Below are positions 33,166-42,003 of a stretch of 64,000 nucleotides of DNA, one piece after another. Every line of letters starts with the position of its first letter. The stretch's first letter is position 1. Below the pieces are notes generated by a model. It made no database searches. It was not told where the DNA came from and saw only the letters and a list, made by a program, of their open reading frames with translations. The stretch comes from Arthrobacter jinronghuae (GTDB lineage: Bacteria; Actinomycetota; Actinomycetes; Actinomycetales; Micrococcaceae). The stretch lies in contig NZ_CP104263.1 in the NCBI RefSeq assembly GCF_025244825.1, forward strand, positions 992,001-1,056,000. The letters are read 5' to 3'. The position numbers and the translations under genes are program-made.

Positions 33166-35913
33166 GTGCAGCTTCATGATGATCAACCAGCCTTTCCCCG
33201 TCTAACCGCCGCAGACACACCGGATGCCGCAGCGGGCACAGAGGCCCGACAGCAGGCCCAGCCCGTCGTCGTCGGCCGCGAACAGGTGCTGCAAGAAATA
33301 CTGCGGAGCCTGTCCGGGGGTACACAGGGAACCGGCTGCCTGCTTGTGGGGGAGGCCGGTATCGGCAAGACCGCCGTGATGCAGCACGTGCTCCGCAACC
33401 TGCAGGAAGACACGTACATCGTGCAGGTGCGCGGTTCGGAGTTTGCGGGGAGAACACCGTTTGGTGCACTGACGTTCCTGCTCTCGGACCTGGACCCGGA
33501 GCTTTCCAACCATCCGGTGATGATCCTGCGCGGGCTCACGCAGCTGGTGTCGGAACGTTCCGGAGGCCGGCCCGTGCTCCTGTCCGTGGACAACGCGGAG
33601 GAGCTGGACGAGTTTTCAGCCATGGTGCTTACCCAGATGGTGCTGAACCGCAGCGCCGGGATGCTCGTGGCGTTCCGGGATTTCAGTTCGGCCCCGGCGG
33701 AATTTGCCGGACTATGGCGGGACGGCATCCTGGAGCGGGTGGATCTTGAGCCGCTGAGCGTACCCGAAACAGCTGCCTACCTCGGTGCGCTGCTGGGCGG
33801 GACGGTCTCGCGGGCCGCAGCAGCCGCCGTCCACGACCACGCCGGAGGCAACCCGCATCTGCTGGCGCTGGCGAGAACAGACTTTCAGGATGCGGGCCGG
33901 TTGAAACTGCATAACGGAAGCTGGATCCTTGCCCCCGGCGAAGAAATCCAGGGCGGGCGGGTCGCTTCCGCAGTCATGGGCAACCTCGCCGACCTGCCGC
34001 CCGCCCAGATCAAACTGCTCCAGTTGCTGTCGATGGCACAGTCGCTCCCGCTGCCCGTGGTCCTTGCCCGGTTGGACAACGCGGATCTGGACTCGCTGCA
34101 GGAAAAGGGAATCGTGACCCTCGCTGCCGGTCCCGTTGTTGACGTCCTGATCTCCAGTCCCGTAGTGGCACGGTCCGTGCGGGCCGGCCTGACCCCGGCG
34201 CGGCAGCGGCAGCTCTTTGAGGAACTTGCGCCGGCGCTGAACACCGGGCTGGTCCTGGATCCGCTCGTCCTGGCCCGCTGGCTGAGTGCCATCGGTGAAG
34301 AGCCGGCCTTGGAGCTGGTGCTCCGGGCTGCGCGTCTTGCCACTGCCTCGGGGCAGCCGGAGACCGCTGTCCGGTTGCTTTCGGCGGTCATCGACGGTGA
34401 GGAAAGCGCAGGGACCGTCGTCGAACTCGCACGTGCACGCACAGCACAGGGTGAATACGGAGCAGCAATGGGAGTGCTTGCGCGCTTCCGCGGCAGCGAA
34501 TCGGTGCCGTCCGTGCAGGACCGGATCCGGCTGCTGCTCGCTGAGGGCAAGGTGATGTGTATTGAGGCCACCGGACTGCGCGATCCCCGCTCCGCGGACG
34601 TCCCCGCGGAGCCGACCCGGATGCGGCATACGGATCTCTTCGAGCAGGCGGAACGGGAAATTGCAGACCTCGGCGACGGGAACGGCGGAGATACCGCCGA
34701 TCTGGTCCGGGAACTTGCTTTGGCCCGCGCCGAATGCCACTCCGCTCACGGCCGGTTCCTGGCCAACGCCACCTACCTGGCTGACCTGGACATCCCCGAC
34801 GCGGGCTTCAGGATACTGCGGGCTACCTGGCAGGCCGAGGCGTGGAGCATGAGCAACCGCCAGGATGACGCCGTCGAGCAGGCGGGAAAGGTGGAGCGGC
34901 TCCTCCAAGGAGCTGAACTCACTGCCGGTACCCGTGCCCGCGTGGTCAGCAGGCTGCTGCACACCTACGCGCTCACCGGGGCGCTGCCCGCCTGCCAGCG
35001 GTTGCTTGAGCGGTCCGCTGCCGAGGGCATGGAGGGCACGTACGCGGAATTGGCTGAAGGATTGCTCCATGCCTTCGCCGGCAGGCCGGAACAGGCGCTC
35101 GCCGCACTGACCCCCGGGGTCAACCAATTGACGGTTAGCGGACCCGCGGCGTTCCTTCCGCTCGCTGCTGCCGCGGCAGCGTACTGCCACGCCGTAGAGG
35201 GGCGGAGCGAGGAGGCGCGCCGGTACCTGCAGGTGCAGCGTTCGGCGGCTGACGGCGGCCCCTGGACGGTTCGCCGCGGTGCCCGGCACTTCGCCGCCCT
35301 GACCGAAGCAGCGCTGGGATCGGAGACCGGCAGTTCCCGCTTTGCCTCGCTCGCGGCGCAGGACCACAGGCGGGGGGCCTACGCTTATGAACTGTTGGCC
35401 CGGTTGACCGCCATGCGGCTGGGCGACGAGGAAAGCCTGGATGACGTCCTTTCCGTTGCGGCCAACCAGGAAGGGGACTTCGCGGCCTTGTGCGAGCTTT
35501 ATGCCAAGGGGCTGGGCAACGGGGACTCCCAGGTACTGCTGCGGGCGTCGGAGACAGCCGCTGGGATCGGGCATGTCCTGCTGGCCCGGGAAATCTCGGA
35601 ACATGCCCTGAGCATCGCCTCGGGAGCAGGGGACCGCGCCACGGTCCGCTTTATCCACCGCAGCCGCCGAGTGGCAGCTCCCGATTCTCCGGCCGAAGCG
35701 GCCGACGAATTCCTTGGCGCACTTACCGCCAGGGAACGCTCCATTGCGCGGAAGGCCGTGGCGGGCACCAGCAACAAAAAGATCGCAGAGGAACTGGGCA
35801 TCTCGGTCCGGACGGTAGAAGGACATCTGTATCAGGTGTACTCCAAACTCCATGTGGGAAGCCGGCGGGAGCTGGCCCGAACTATTGCCGAGCAGTCAGG
35901 GGCGAAGAAATGA
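33166..35913 (+). CDS. LuxR-family regulator with STAND ATPase domain (LAL), array member 4
   Basis: 915 residues from the GTG at 33166. Walker A is GEAGIGKT (62-69), Walker B PVLLSVDNAEELDEFSAMV. The long helical region is followed by a LuxR HTH (LTARERSIARKAVAG, then KIAEELGISVRTVEGHLYQV, then YSKLHVGSRRELART). The open frame continues upstream to 33007, but that extension reads as low-complexity non-coding text and precedes the predicted transcription start, so GTG 33166 is preferred although its SD is weak. The stop overlaps the next start (ATGA), coupling members 4 and 5. Confidence 0.83.
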   Translation: MQLHDDQPAFPRLTAADTPDAAAGTEARQQAQPVVVGREQVLQEILRSLSGGTQGTGCLLVGEAGIGKTAVMQHVLRNLQEDTYIVQVRGSEFAGRTPFGALTFLLSDLDPELSNHPVMILRGLTQLVSERSGGRPVLLSVDNAEELDEFSAMVLTQMVLNRSAGMLVAFRDFSSAPAEFAGLWRDGILERVDLEPLSVPETAAYLGALLGGTVSRAAAAAVHDHAGGNPHLLALARTDFQDAGRLKLHNGSWILAPGEEIQGGRVASAVMGNLADLPPAQIKLLQLLSMAQSLPLPVVLARLDNADLDSLQEKGIVTLAAGPVVDVLISSPVVARSVRAGLTPARQRQLFEELAPALNTGLVLDPLVLARWLSAIGEEPALELVLRAARLATASGQPETAVRLLSAVIDGEESAGTVVELARARTAQGEYGAAMGVLARFRGSESVPSVQDRIRLLLAEGKVMCIEATGLRDPRSADVPAEPTRMRHTDLFEQAEREIADLGDGNGGDTADLVRELALARAECHSAHGRFLANATYLADLDIPDAGFRILRATWQAEAWSMSNRQDDAVEQAGKVERLLQGAELTAGTRARVVSRLLHTYALTGALPACQRLLERSAAEGMEGTYAELAEGLLHAFAGRPEQALAALTPGVNQLTVSGPAAFLPLAAAAAAYCHAVEGRSEEARRYLQVQRSAADGGPWTVRRGARHFAALTEAALGSETGSSRFASLAAQDHRRGAYAYELLARLTAMRLGDEESLDDVLSVAANQEGDFAALCELYAKGLGNGDSQVLLRASETAAGIGHVLLAREISEHALSIASGAGDRATVRFIHRSRRVAAPDSPAEAADEFLGALTARERSIARKAVAGTSNKKIAEELGISVRTVEGHLYQVYSKLHVGSRRELARTIAEQSGAKK

Positions 35914-38663
35914 CGCACTGGGGACAGGGCCGCCAACTGTTCGGCCGCGAACGTGAACTCGCAGAAGTGACCAGCCGGCTCTTGGACCCGGGACTGCGCG
36001 GCGTGGTCCTGCTGGGAGCCGAGGGGATCGGCAAGTCTTCCCTCGCCGAGCTGGCGGCTGAGCGCCTCAGCTCCATCATGGTTCCGTATTATGTCTGCGG
36101 TTCCCCGGTGCTGTCCCGGATGCAGTACGGCATCCTGTCCACTTACCTGGGTTCGGCCACGGCTGCAGAAATGGAGTCCCCGCTCGCGGTCCTGCGGACG
36201 GTGCGGGCGCATTTCCAGCGCCTGACGGAAACCAGCGGGATGCAGACCCTGCTGGTGGTGGACAATGCCCAGCACATAGACGAAGCCAGCGCGCACCTGC
36301 TTACCCAACTGGCCATGTCCGGAGAACTGCGCCTGATGGTCATCTCCCGTGCCCGGGCACCGAGGATCCATGAGTTGCTCTCACTGGCCCGGGACGGTCT
36401 GCTGGCCCGCGTGGACCTGGGACCGCTGTCCCGGCACGCCGTCCACGAGTTCTGCGTCAGCGTCCTGGGAGGCCCGGTGCTCCAAGCCTCCAGCACGCTG
36501 TTAAGCCGGATGTCCGGCGGCAACCCCCTGTACGTGAAGGAACTGTTGAGCCGGGCCCAGCGGCAGCAGCGGCTCCTGGAAATGAACGGTGCCTGGTATC
36601 TGGGGAAAGAGCCCGACAGCTGCGACACCTCCCTGGTGGATCTGGTTAAGGGCATGCTGGCTTCGCGCAATCCCGCAGAACGCAATGTCCTGGAGACGGT
36701 CGCGCTCGCCGAACGGCTGCCGCGGTCCGTTCTGTCGGCGGTGTCCGACGACGAGGCCGTCCGCGCGCTCTTGATCGACGGGATCCTGGGAATCCTGCCG
36801 GACCGGGATGAATCCGTGTACCTGGTGCAGCCGCTGCACGAGCAGATCATCCGCAGCCTGGTTCCGGCCGCCCGCAGCGCCGAGATCCGCGCCCGGATCC
36901 TGGGGCGCTACGAGCCAGGATCGCTGCTGGACACGGTGCAACCGGCTGGCTTGGATACCCCGCTTAGGTATGCGGAGTGGGCCCTCGACTGCGGCGAACG
37001 GCTTTCCCCCGAGGAGCTTCTGGCGGCGGCGCGTGCGGCAAACGGAATGGGGGACGCAGCACGCGGCCACCGTTTCGCTGCTGCCGTTCACCTGCCGGCC
37101 TTCCGGAAGGCCGCAGAAGTGGAGCTCGCAGTTTCCTGTGCCAAACAGGGAAGCTACGCACGGGCTCGAACCCATCTGGAAGCACTCAAGACGGGGCCGG
37201 GCGAGATCGGCACCTGGGATCAGCGGAGCCTGCAGCGGGCAGCCTTCACAAGTGCGCTGATGCTCCGCCAGAGCAACGCGGACGCCGAGGAATTGAATGC
37301 CCTGGCGCAACGCTGGACTGACGTGGCAACCGGGGCGGCCGTCAGGGAGGTGGCTTCCGCCGGCACGCCGCCCGGCGTTTCCGCGGGGGCGGGAATGCTC
37401 GAGGCTGCCGCACTCGTGTTGAAGGGGGACTACGCCGAAGCCCGCACGCGGCTGGCCGCCATCGCAGGCGACGAGGAAGAACCGCAATCGGCCGACGACG
37501 TCGAGCGGGCCCTGATTATCCACGGACTTTATGCGGAAGTGCTGGGGGCGTGCGGCGAGGTGGGACCGGCACTGCAGCAGGCGCAGGCAGCGGCGAACAT
37601 CCTCGCGGACAGCGCCGGACGGTTCCGGAGCTATTCCGGGTTCGTTTTTGTGCGCCATGCCTTCGCCCTGCTCCACGGCGGCCGGTTTACCCAACTGGAA
37701 CAGCTGATCGCCAAGATGCACACCGGACCCCAGCACCTGCTGACCGTGCTGGGAGGAACCATGGGCGTTTTCGAGGCCGCCCTCGAAATCCACCGGGGGC
37801 GGTTGCAGGAAGGACTGCAGCGGCTGCGGCCGGCCGTGGAAGCGCTCCGCGAACACGATCCCGAACTGATGCTTCCCTACGCCCTCGGCCTGGCCGGCTA
37901 CGCTTCGACGGTCGTCGGAGACGGAACTCCTGCCGCCGGGTTCGGCACTCAGGTTTCCGCCGCAGGCTACCCAGGTCCCCGGCATTTGTGGCTTACCGCC
38001 CAGGCGTACGCGGCGGCTGCTGAAGCCTCCCAGTCCACCGAGGGGCCCACCTCCGGCAGACTGGCGGTGCTTGCTGCCGAGGCACGGGCGGCCGGGTTGC
38101 GCAGCAGCGAAAAGGACATCCTGGAACTGTGCCTTGCCGTGGGGGACCTCACCCAGGTGGGACGCCTGGCCGAGCTGACGGCGGACTTCGAGGGCGCAGA
38201 AGCGCAGGCCCTGCACACCTATGCTGCGGCGGTTGCCTCCGGCAACCCTGACCGCATGGTTGCCGCCGCCGAGGACGCGATCGGAGCACAGAAGTACCTG
38301 GTGGCTGTGGAGAGCATAGGCCACGCCATCCGCTTCTACGGCAACCACGGAAACCTGCGCCGGCAGCGCGCGCTTATCCAGCAGCTGCGGCGGCGACGGG
38401 AGGAACTGGCGGGAGTGACCGTCTCGTATCTGAGCCCGTCGCTGCACCTCGTCCGCCTTACCCGACGCGAACACGAGATTGTGGCCCTGTTGCTGTCCGG
38501 GGCAACCACCAAGGACATTGCCGGCCACTTCACGCTGTCCCAACGGACCGTGGAGGGGCATGTATACCGGATTTACGTCAAGCTGGGGATCAGCCGGCGG
38601 GCGGATCTGGAATCTGCCTACCGTGCACTGGAACCGGGCCCCCGCAGCAGTTCCCTGCTCTAG
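35910..38663 (+). CDS. LuxR-family regulator with STAND ATPase domain (LAL), array member 5
   Basis: 917 residues from the ATG at 35910, which overlaps the member 4 stop by 4 nt. Walker A is GAEGIGKS (36-43) and Walker B TLLVVDNAQHIDEASAHLL. A helical repeat region precedes the LuxR HTH (LTRREHEIVALLLSG, then DIAGHFTLSQRTVEGHVYRI, then YVKLGISRRADLE), the same subtype as members 2 and 4. The open frame also extends 420 bases upstream, but that part overlaps member 4 and is a shadow. It is the last gene of the array; the EPS locus starts 230 bp downstream. It may be the most direct regulator of that locus, but only position supports this. Confidence 0.85.
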   Translation: MTHWGQGRQLFGRERELAEVTSRLLDPGLRGVVLLGAEGIGKSSLAELAAERLSSIMVPYYVCGSPVLSRMQYGILSTYLGSATAAEMESPLAVLRTVRAHFQRLTETSGMQTLLVVDNAQHIDEASAHLLTQLAMSGELRLMVISRARAPRIHELLSLARDGLLARVDLGPLSRHAVHEFCVSVLGGPVLQASSTLLSRMSGGNPLYVKELLSRAQRQQRLLEMNGAWYLGKEPDSCDTSLVDLVKGMLASRNPAERNVLETVALAERLPRSVLSAVSDDEAVRALLIDGILGILPDRDESVYLVQPLHEQIIRSLVPAARSAEIRARILGRYEPGSLLDTVQPAGLDTPLRYAEWALDCGERLSPEELLAAARAANGMGDAARGHRFAAAVHLPAFRKAAEVELAVSCAKQGSYARARTHLEALKTGPGEIGTWDQRSLQRAAFTSALMLRQSNADAEELNALAQRWTDVATGAAVREVASAGTPPGVSAGAGMLEAAALVLKGDYAEARTRLAAIAGDEEEPQSADDVERALIIHGLYAEVLGACGEVGPALQQAQAAANILADSAGRFRSYSGFVFVRHAFALLHGGRFTQLEQLIAKMHTGPQHLLTVLGGTMGVFEAALEIHRGRLQEGLQRLRPAVEALREHDPELMLPYALGLAGYASTVVGDGTPAAGFGTQVSAAGYPGPRHLWLTAQAYAAAAEASQSTEGPTSGRLAVLAAEARAAGLRSSEKDILELCLAVGDLTQVGRLAELTADFEGAEAQALHTYAAAVASGNPDRMVAAAEDAIGAQKYLVAVESIGHAIRFYGNHGNLRRQRALIQQLRRRREELAGVTVSYLSPSLHLVRLTRREHEIVALLLSGATTKDIAGHFTLSQRTVEGHVYRIYVKLGISRRADLESAYRALEPGPRSSSLL

Positions 38664-38807
38664 CGGCTGCTGTCCGGGCAGCGGGCAATACCGGGGGCCG
38701 GAATTACCGTCGGTTATGCGGAACGCCGCGGCCCAAGAGTTTCATCTCCCAAACTGGGTAGTTGGCTGCACGTGGCACAAGTTTGTGGCCCATGGCTGGG
38801 TATCCGG

Positions 38808-38841
38808 TACTCGTGCCAACTGAATTCCCAGCTCCTAGGCT
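38808..38841 (+). promoter_or_regulatory. TACTCG-N22-TAGGCT promoter of the EPS initiating transferase
   Basis: TACTCGTGC at 38808-38816 with TAGGCT at 38836-38841: 22 nt between TACTCG and the -10. The predicted start near 38848 leaves a ~46-nt leader with GGGGGA as SD. The hexamer 17 nt upstream of the -10 is GTGCCA, a poor -35, which fits an activator-dependent promoter. Confidence 0.55.
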
Positions 38842-38893
38842 TGGCCCGATCCAGTATCAAACAGGTCTTTTTCGGGTGGTTCACGGGGGACGA

Positions 38894-40411
38894 ATGATGA
38901 CGGCGGTACAAGAACCAGCGGCTGAGGTCCGGCAGGCTCCGGGCTACACCTTTCCGAGCTTCACCACCCAGGGGATCTTTGGCAGGGCGGGGCAACCCAC
39001 AGCAGCTGCGTGGAGACGGCGGTACCGCCGTATCCTCGCGGCCTCCGATGCCGTCGTGGTGTCCGTTGCCGTACTGGCCGGATACCTCTGGCGGTTCGGC
39101 CCCGAACCAGCCGGTGCGCGGGTGGGGCCGTTCACGTACCTGTGGGTCTCCCTTTTTATCAGCGCGGCCTGGATGTCTGCGCTGCATATCTACCGCAGCC
39201 GGGATGCGAGGATCACCGGCATCGGCACTGACGAATACAAGCGCGTCGTCAATGCGACAGTCACCCTGGCGGGAAGCCTGGCGTTCACGGCCGTGATCTT
39301 CGATGTGGACATCGCCCGGGGTTACTTCGGCTTCGTCCTGCCTGCGGGCGCCGCCGGGTTGATCAGTAGCCGCTGGTTGCTGCGGAGATGGCTCTGGGCC
39401 CAGCGGCGGCAGGGGGATTATCTCTCGAAGGTGGTGGTGCTGGGACGGGCACGGGACGTGCGATACGTGGTGCACCAGATTGCCCGGAAGTCCGCGTACC
39501 AAGTTGTGGGAGTGGCGCTGACCGGGAAGCCGCGCAGTTTCTTCGAGGTGGACGGTGAATCGCTGCCGGTGGTTTCGGACGAGCGGTCAGTGGTCGACGC
39601 CGTCCGCCGCGTGGGTGCCGATGCCGTCATTGTTGCGGGCCCTACCAAGGGCGGCAGCCAATACGTCCAGGAACTGGGGTGGGAGTTGGAAGAATCGGCA
39701 ACCGAACTGATCCTGACAACGGGCCTGACCAATGTCGCCGGCCCTCGGATCCATTCCCGCCCCGTCGAGGGCCTGCCCCTGATGCATGTGGAACTGCCGC
39801 AGTACTCCGGGGCGCGGCACGCCGTCAAACGGATTTTCGATATTGCCGTCTCGGGTGTTGCACTCGTTCTTCTGCTCCCGTTTATGGTGCTGCTCGGCAT
39901 GCTGGTCACACGCGACAGTCCCGGCCCGGCCCTGTTCCGGCAGGAACGGGTGGGACGCGGAGGACGCAAATTCCTGATGCTGAAGTTCCGTTCCATGGTG
40001 GAAACGGCCGAGGATGATCTGGCCGGCCTCTTGGACCGCAATGAAGGTGCCGGGCTGATGTTTAAGATCCGTGCAGACCCCAGGGTCACGAAAGTGGGTG
40101 CCTGGATGCGTCGTTACTCGCTGGACGAGCTGCCGCAGTTCTGGAATGTCCTCATCGGGGACATGTCACTGGTGGGCCCTCGGCCACCCCTGCAGCGCGA
40201 GGTGGACGGCTACCCCAGCCGGGTGCACCGCCGCCTCTATATCAAGCCCGGCATCACGGGTATGTGGCAGACCAACGGCCGCTCTGACCTTAGCTGGCAG
40301 GACAGTGTGCGCCTGGACCTCTATTACGTCGAGAACTGGTCCCTGACAGGGGACCTGATCATCCTCTGGCGCACCGTGGTCCAGATGTTCAAGCCGCTTG
40401 GATCCTACTAA
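38894..40411 (+). CDS. Polyprenyl-phosphate sugar-1-phosphate transferase (initiating EPS transferase, WbaP/WcaJ type)
   Basis: 505-residue phosphoglycosyl transferase that loads the first sugar-1-phosphate onto undecaprenyl phosphate. Four N-terminal hydrophobic segments (about 48-175) precede a Rossmann-like CoA_binding_3 region (VVVLGRARDVRYVV). The catalytic Bac_transf domain starts near 315: KRIFDIAVSGVALVLLLPF, FRQERVGRGGRKFLMLKFRS, LDELPQFWNVL, MSLVGPRPPL and PGITGMWQTNGRSDLSWQD. The start is one of two adjacent ATG codons (38894, 38897) behind GGGGGA. A cytidylyltransferase follows after 24 bp. A second, related transferase lies at 60597-62033. Confidence 0.93.
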   Translation: MMTAVQEPAAEVRQAPGYTFPSFTTQGIFGRAGQPTAAAWRRRYRRILAASDAVVVSVAVLAGYLWRFGPEPAGARVGPFTYLWVSLFISAAWMSALHIYRSRDARITGIGTDEYKRVVNATVTLAGSLAFTAVIFDVDIARGYFGFVLPAGAAGLISSRWLLRRWLWAQRRQGDYLSKVVVLGRARDVRYVVHQIARKSAYQVVGVALTGKPRSFFEVDGESLPVVSDERSVVDAVRRVGADAVIVAGPTKGGSQYVQELGWELEESATELILTTGLTNVAGPRIHSRPVEGLPLMHVELPQYSGARHAVKRIFDIAVSGVALVLLLPFMVLLGMLVTRDSPGPALFRQERVGRGGRKFLMLKFRSMVETAEDDLAGLLDRNEGAGLMFKIRADPRVTKVGAWMRRYSLDELPQFWNVLIGDMSLVGPRPPLQREVDGYPSRVHRRLYIKPGITGMWQTNGRSDLSWQDSVRLDLYYVENWSLTGDLIILWRTVVQMFKPLGSY

Positions 40412-40435
40412 CCCGCGTCCTACGAAGGAGACACC

Positions 40436-40888
40436 ATGGGCATTCGAATAGGCTATGCCGCCGGCGCGTTTGACCTGTTCCACGTAGGCCACCTCAACAT
40501 CCTTCGTCAGGCCCGCACGCATTGCGACGTCCTCGTCGCGGGTGCCGTCTCGGACGAACTCTGCCTGGCCACCAAAGGCCGGCTCCCCGTGGTTCCCCTG
40601 AACGAACGCATGGAGATACTGCGGCACATCGACCTGGTGGACAGGGTTGTCAGCGAGACCTCGCCGGACCGCCTGCGGATCTGGCAGGAAGTGGGATTCA
40701 ATGTCTTCTTCAAGGGAGACGACTGGAAGGACACCGCAAAGGGCAGGGCCATTGAGCGCAGCTTCGCCGCCGTCGGCGTGGAAGTGGTGTATTTCCCCTA
40801 TACGGTCCACACCTCGAGCACGGTGCTGCGGCGGGCACTTGAAGTACTGTCCACCGGTCAGCGGGGGAGTTCCCAGACCCTGACGTAG
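40436..40888 (+). CDS. Cytidylyltransferase, glycerol-3-phosphate cytidylyltransferase (TagD)-like
   Basis: 150-residue nucleotidyltransferase with the HxGH-type motif AGAFDLFHVGHLNIL at 9-23, FFKGDDWKD in the middle and HTSSTVLRR near the C-terminus, corresponding to the ISTT-type motif. Such enzymes couple CTP to a phosphoalcohol, classically glycerol-3-phosphate, giving CDP-glycerol. ATG with AAGGAG 7 nt upstream. It is likely cotranscribed with the initiating transferase. It overlaps the convergent GH16 gene by 31 bp. With the CDP-alcohol phosphatidyltransferase at 47660 it suggests a phospho-alcohol decoration; the substrate is not proven. Confidence 0.85.
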   Translation: MGIRIGYAAGAFDLFHVGHLNILRQARTHCDVLVAGAVSDELCLATKGRLPVVPLNERMEILRHIDLVDRVVSETSPDRLRIWQEVGFNVFFKGDDWKDTAKGRAIERSFAAVGVEVVYFPYTVHTSSTVLRRALEVLSTGQRGSSQTLT

Positions 40889-41811
40889 TCGATTTCGAAG
40901 GGAGCGCGATCCACGGTGACCGAGGGATCAACCGGATCCGGATAGCCCCAATACTTCGAGCCGTACTGAAGGTTCAAGCGCATGTGGAACTTCGCTCCCG
41001 TTCCAAACGCAACGTCGTAGGCCGGATAATCCTCCCGAAGGACCTTCTTATAGAGCAGTCCGTCGATGTACCAGGCCATGCCCGTGGGCGTCCATTCGAA
41101 GGCCCAGACATGGAACTCGGTGTCCAGCCCCGGGATTGCCGGCGTCCACCCGCTGGTCTTGTTCTGTCCGGACTGGTCGAAATGCAGTGACGCCTGCGTC
41201 CGGCTGCGGGTTGAGAAACTATACGGGGAGGATGCCGCGGTCCCGTACGCCTCCATGATGTCGATTTCTCCTTCGGTGGCGCTGTTATCGGGACGGAGCC
41301 AGAAGGCGGGCCAGATGCCTTGGGACGAGCCAGGAGGCAGCGGCAGTCTTGCACGGATTTCCCACCGGCCGAACTCCTGCGAAAAAATACCGGCGCTGTC
41401 CACATATCCCGTGACAAACGGACGGTCTTCGTTGCCTGGGATCGGCGCCTCAAGGCGCTGACCGGTGATGGTGAGCATCCCGTTTCGGACGGCCACCTGG
41501 CTACTGGCGATCAGGGCACGGTCATAGCTGAGGGAGCCGTGCGTGGACCGGTCTCGAACCGTCCACCGCTCCAGGCCCGAGTCGAACTCGTCCCGGTGGA
41601 CGGGAACGCCCCACTCGGGCAGGTAAGCCTCGTCCGCGCCAAGCGCACGATCAAGGACTAAATCGCTGGTGCGGCTTTCCCGTCCGGCGTCCCCGCCAGA
41701 AGGCAGCGCAACAAGCAGGAACGCAATCAGGAACAAACCGGGTACCAGCAGCATCGTCGCCGCCCTGATCGGCGGCGGGGTCAATTTTGTTATTTCGGCC
41801 CTTAAATCCAC
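40858..41811 (-). CDS. Secreted or membrane-anchored GH16 family glycoside hydrolase
   Basis: 317 residues. A short cytoplasmic N-terminus and one hydrophobic anchor (about 18-37) lead to a GH16 beta-jelly-roll. The catalytic motif GEIDIMEAYG carries nucleophile Glu 182, Asp 184 and acid/base Glu 187. GH16 enzymes cleave beta-1,3 or beta-1,4 glucans and galactans; ExoK-like members trim nascent exopolysaccharide, which fits this location. GTG start with GGGGGA 5 nt upstream. It is divergent from the wzz-like gene, and its 3' end overlaps the cytidylyltransferase gene. Confidence 0.9.
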   Translation of the reverse strand: MDLRAEITKLTPPPIRAATMLLVPGLFLIAFLLVALPSGGDAGRESRTSDLVLDRALGADEAYLPEWGVPVHRDEFDSGLERWTVRDRSTHGSLSYDRALIASSQVAVRNGMLTITGQRLEAPIPGNEDRPFVTGYVDSAGIFSQEFGRWEIRARLPLPPGSSQGIWPAFWLRPDNSATEGEIDIMEAYGTAASSPYSFSTRSRTQASLHFDQSGQNKTSGWTPAIPGLDTEFHVWAFEWTPTGMAWYIDGLLYKKVLREDYPAYDVAFGTGAKFHMRLNLQYGSKYWGYPDPVDPSVTVDRAPFEIDYVRVWELPR

Positions 41812-41831
41812 ATCGTCCCCCGCGGTGCCTA

Positions 41832-41857
41832 TTTGTATCTAGTGCGGTACTACTCGG
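41832..41857 (+). promoter_or_regulatory. Upstream TACTCG site in the GH16/wzz intergenic region
   Basis: TTTGTATCTAG (41832-41842), 7 nt, then CTACTCGGG. The TACTCG copy at 41851-41856 has no -10 at the usual offset. It sits 77 bp, about seven helical turns, upstream of the promoter-linked copy at 41928, so it may be a second activator site. Confidence 0.4.
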
Positions 41858-41927
41858 GTAAATTTGGGGGGCGAACCGCGGCGCCCGGGTATAAAGATGA
41901 GCATCGCATTTCCAGAACGGTTATTTT

Positions 41928-41961
41928 TACTCGTGCGGCGCCTCCCTGCCAACTCTAGGAT
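41928..41961 (+). promoter_or_regulatory. TACTCG-N22-TAGGAT promoter of the wzz-like gene
   Basis: TACTCGTGC at 41928-41936 and TAGGAT at 41956-41961, again with 22 nt between TACTCG and the -10. The predicted start near 41968 lies 36 nt before the ATG at 42004. The -35 hexamer position reads GTGCGG, far from TTGACA. Confidence 0.55.
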
Positions 41962-42003
41962 GAATTGTATCAACGCGCCACTGCTTCGCTGGGGGAAAAC
42001 AGC

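Noticed and set aside
33712..38561. Very long minus-strand frames opposite LuxR members 4 and 5
   Set aside because: They mirror the codon structure of real plus-strand genes with P-loop and HTH motifs; no recognisable protein features of their own.
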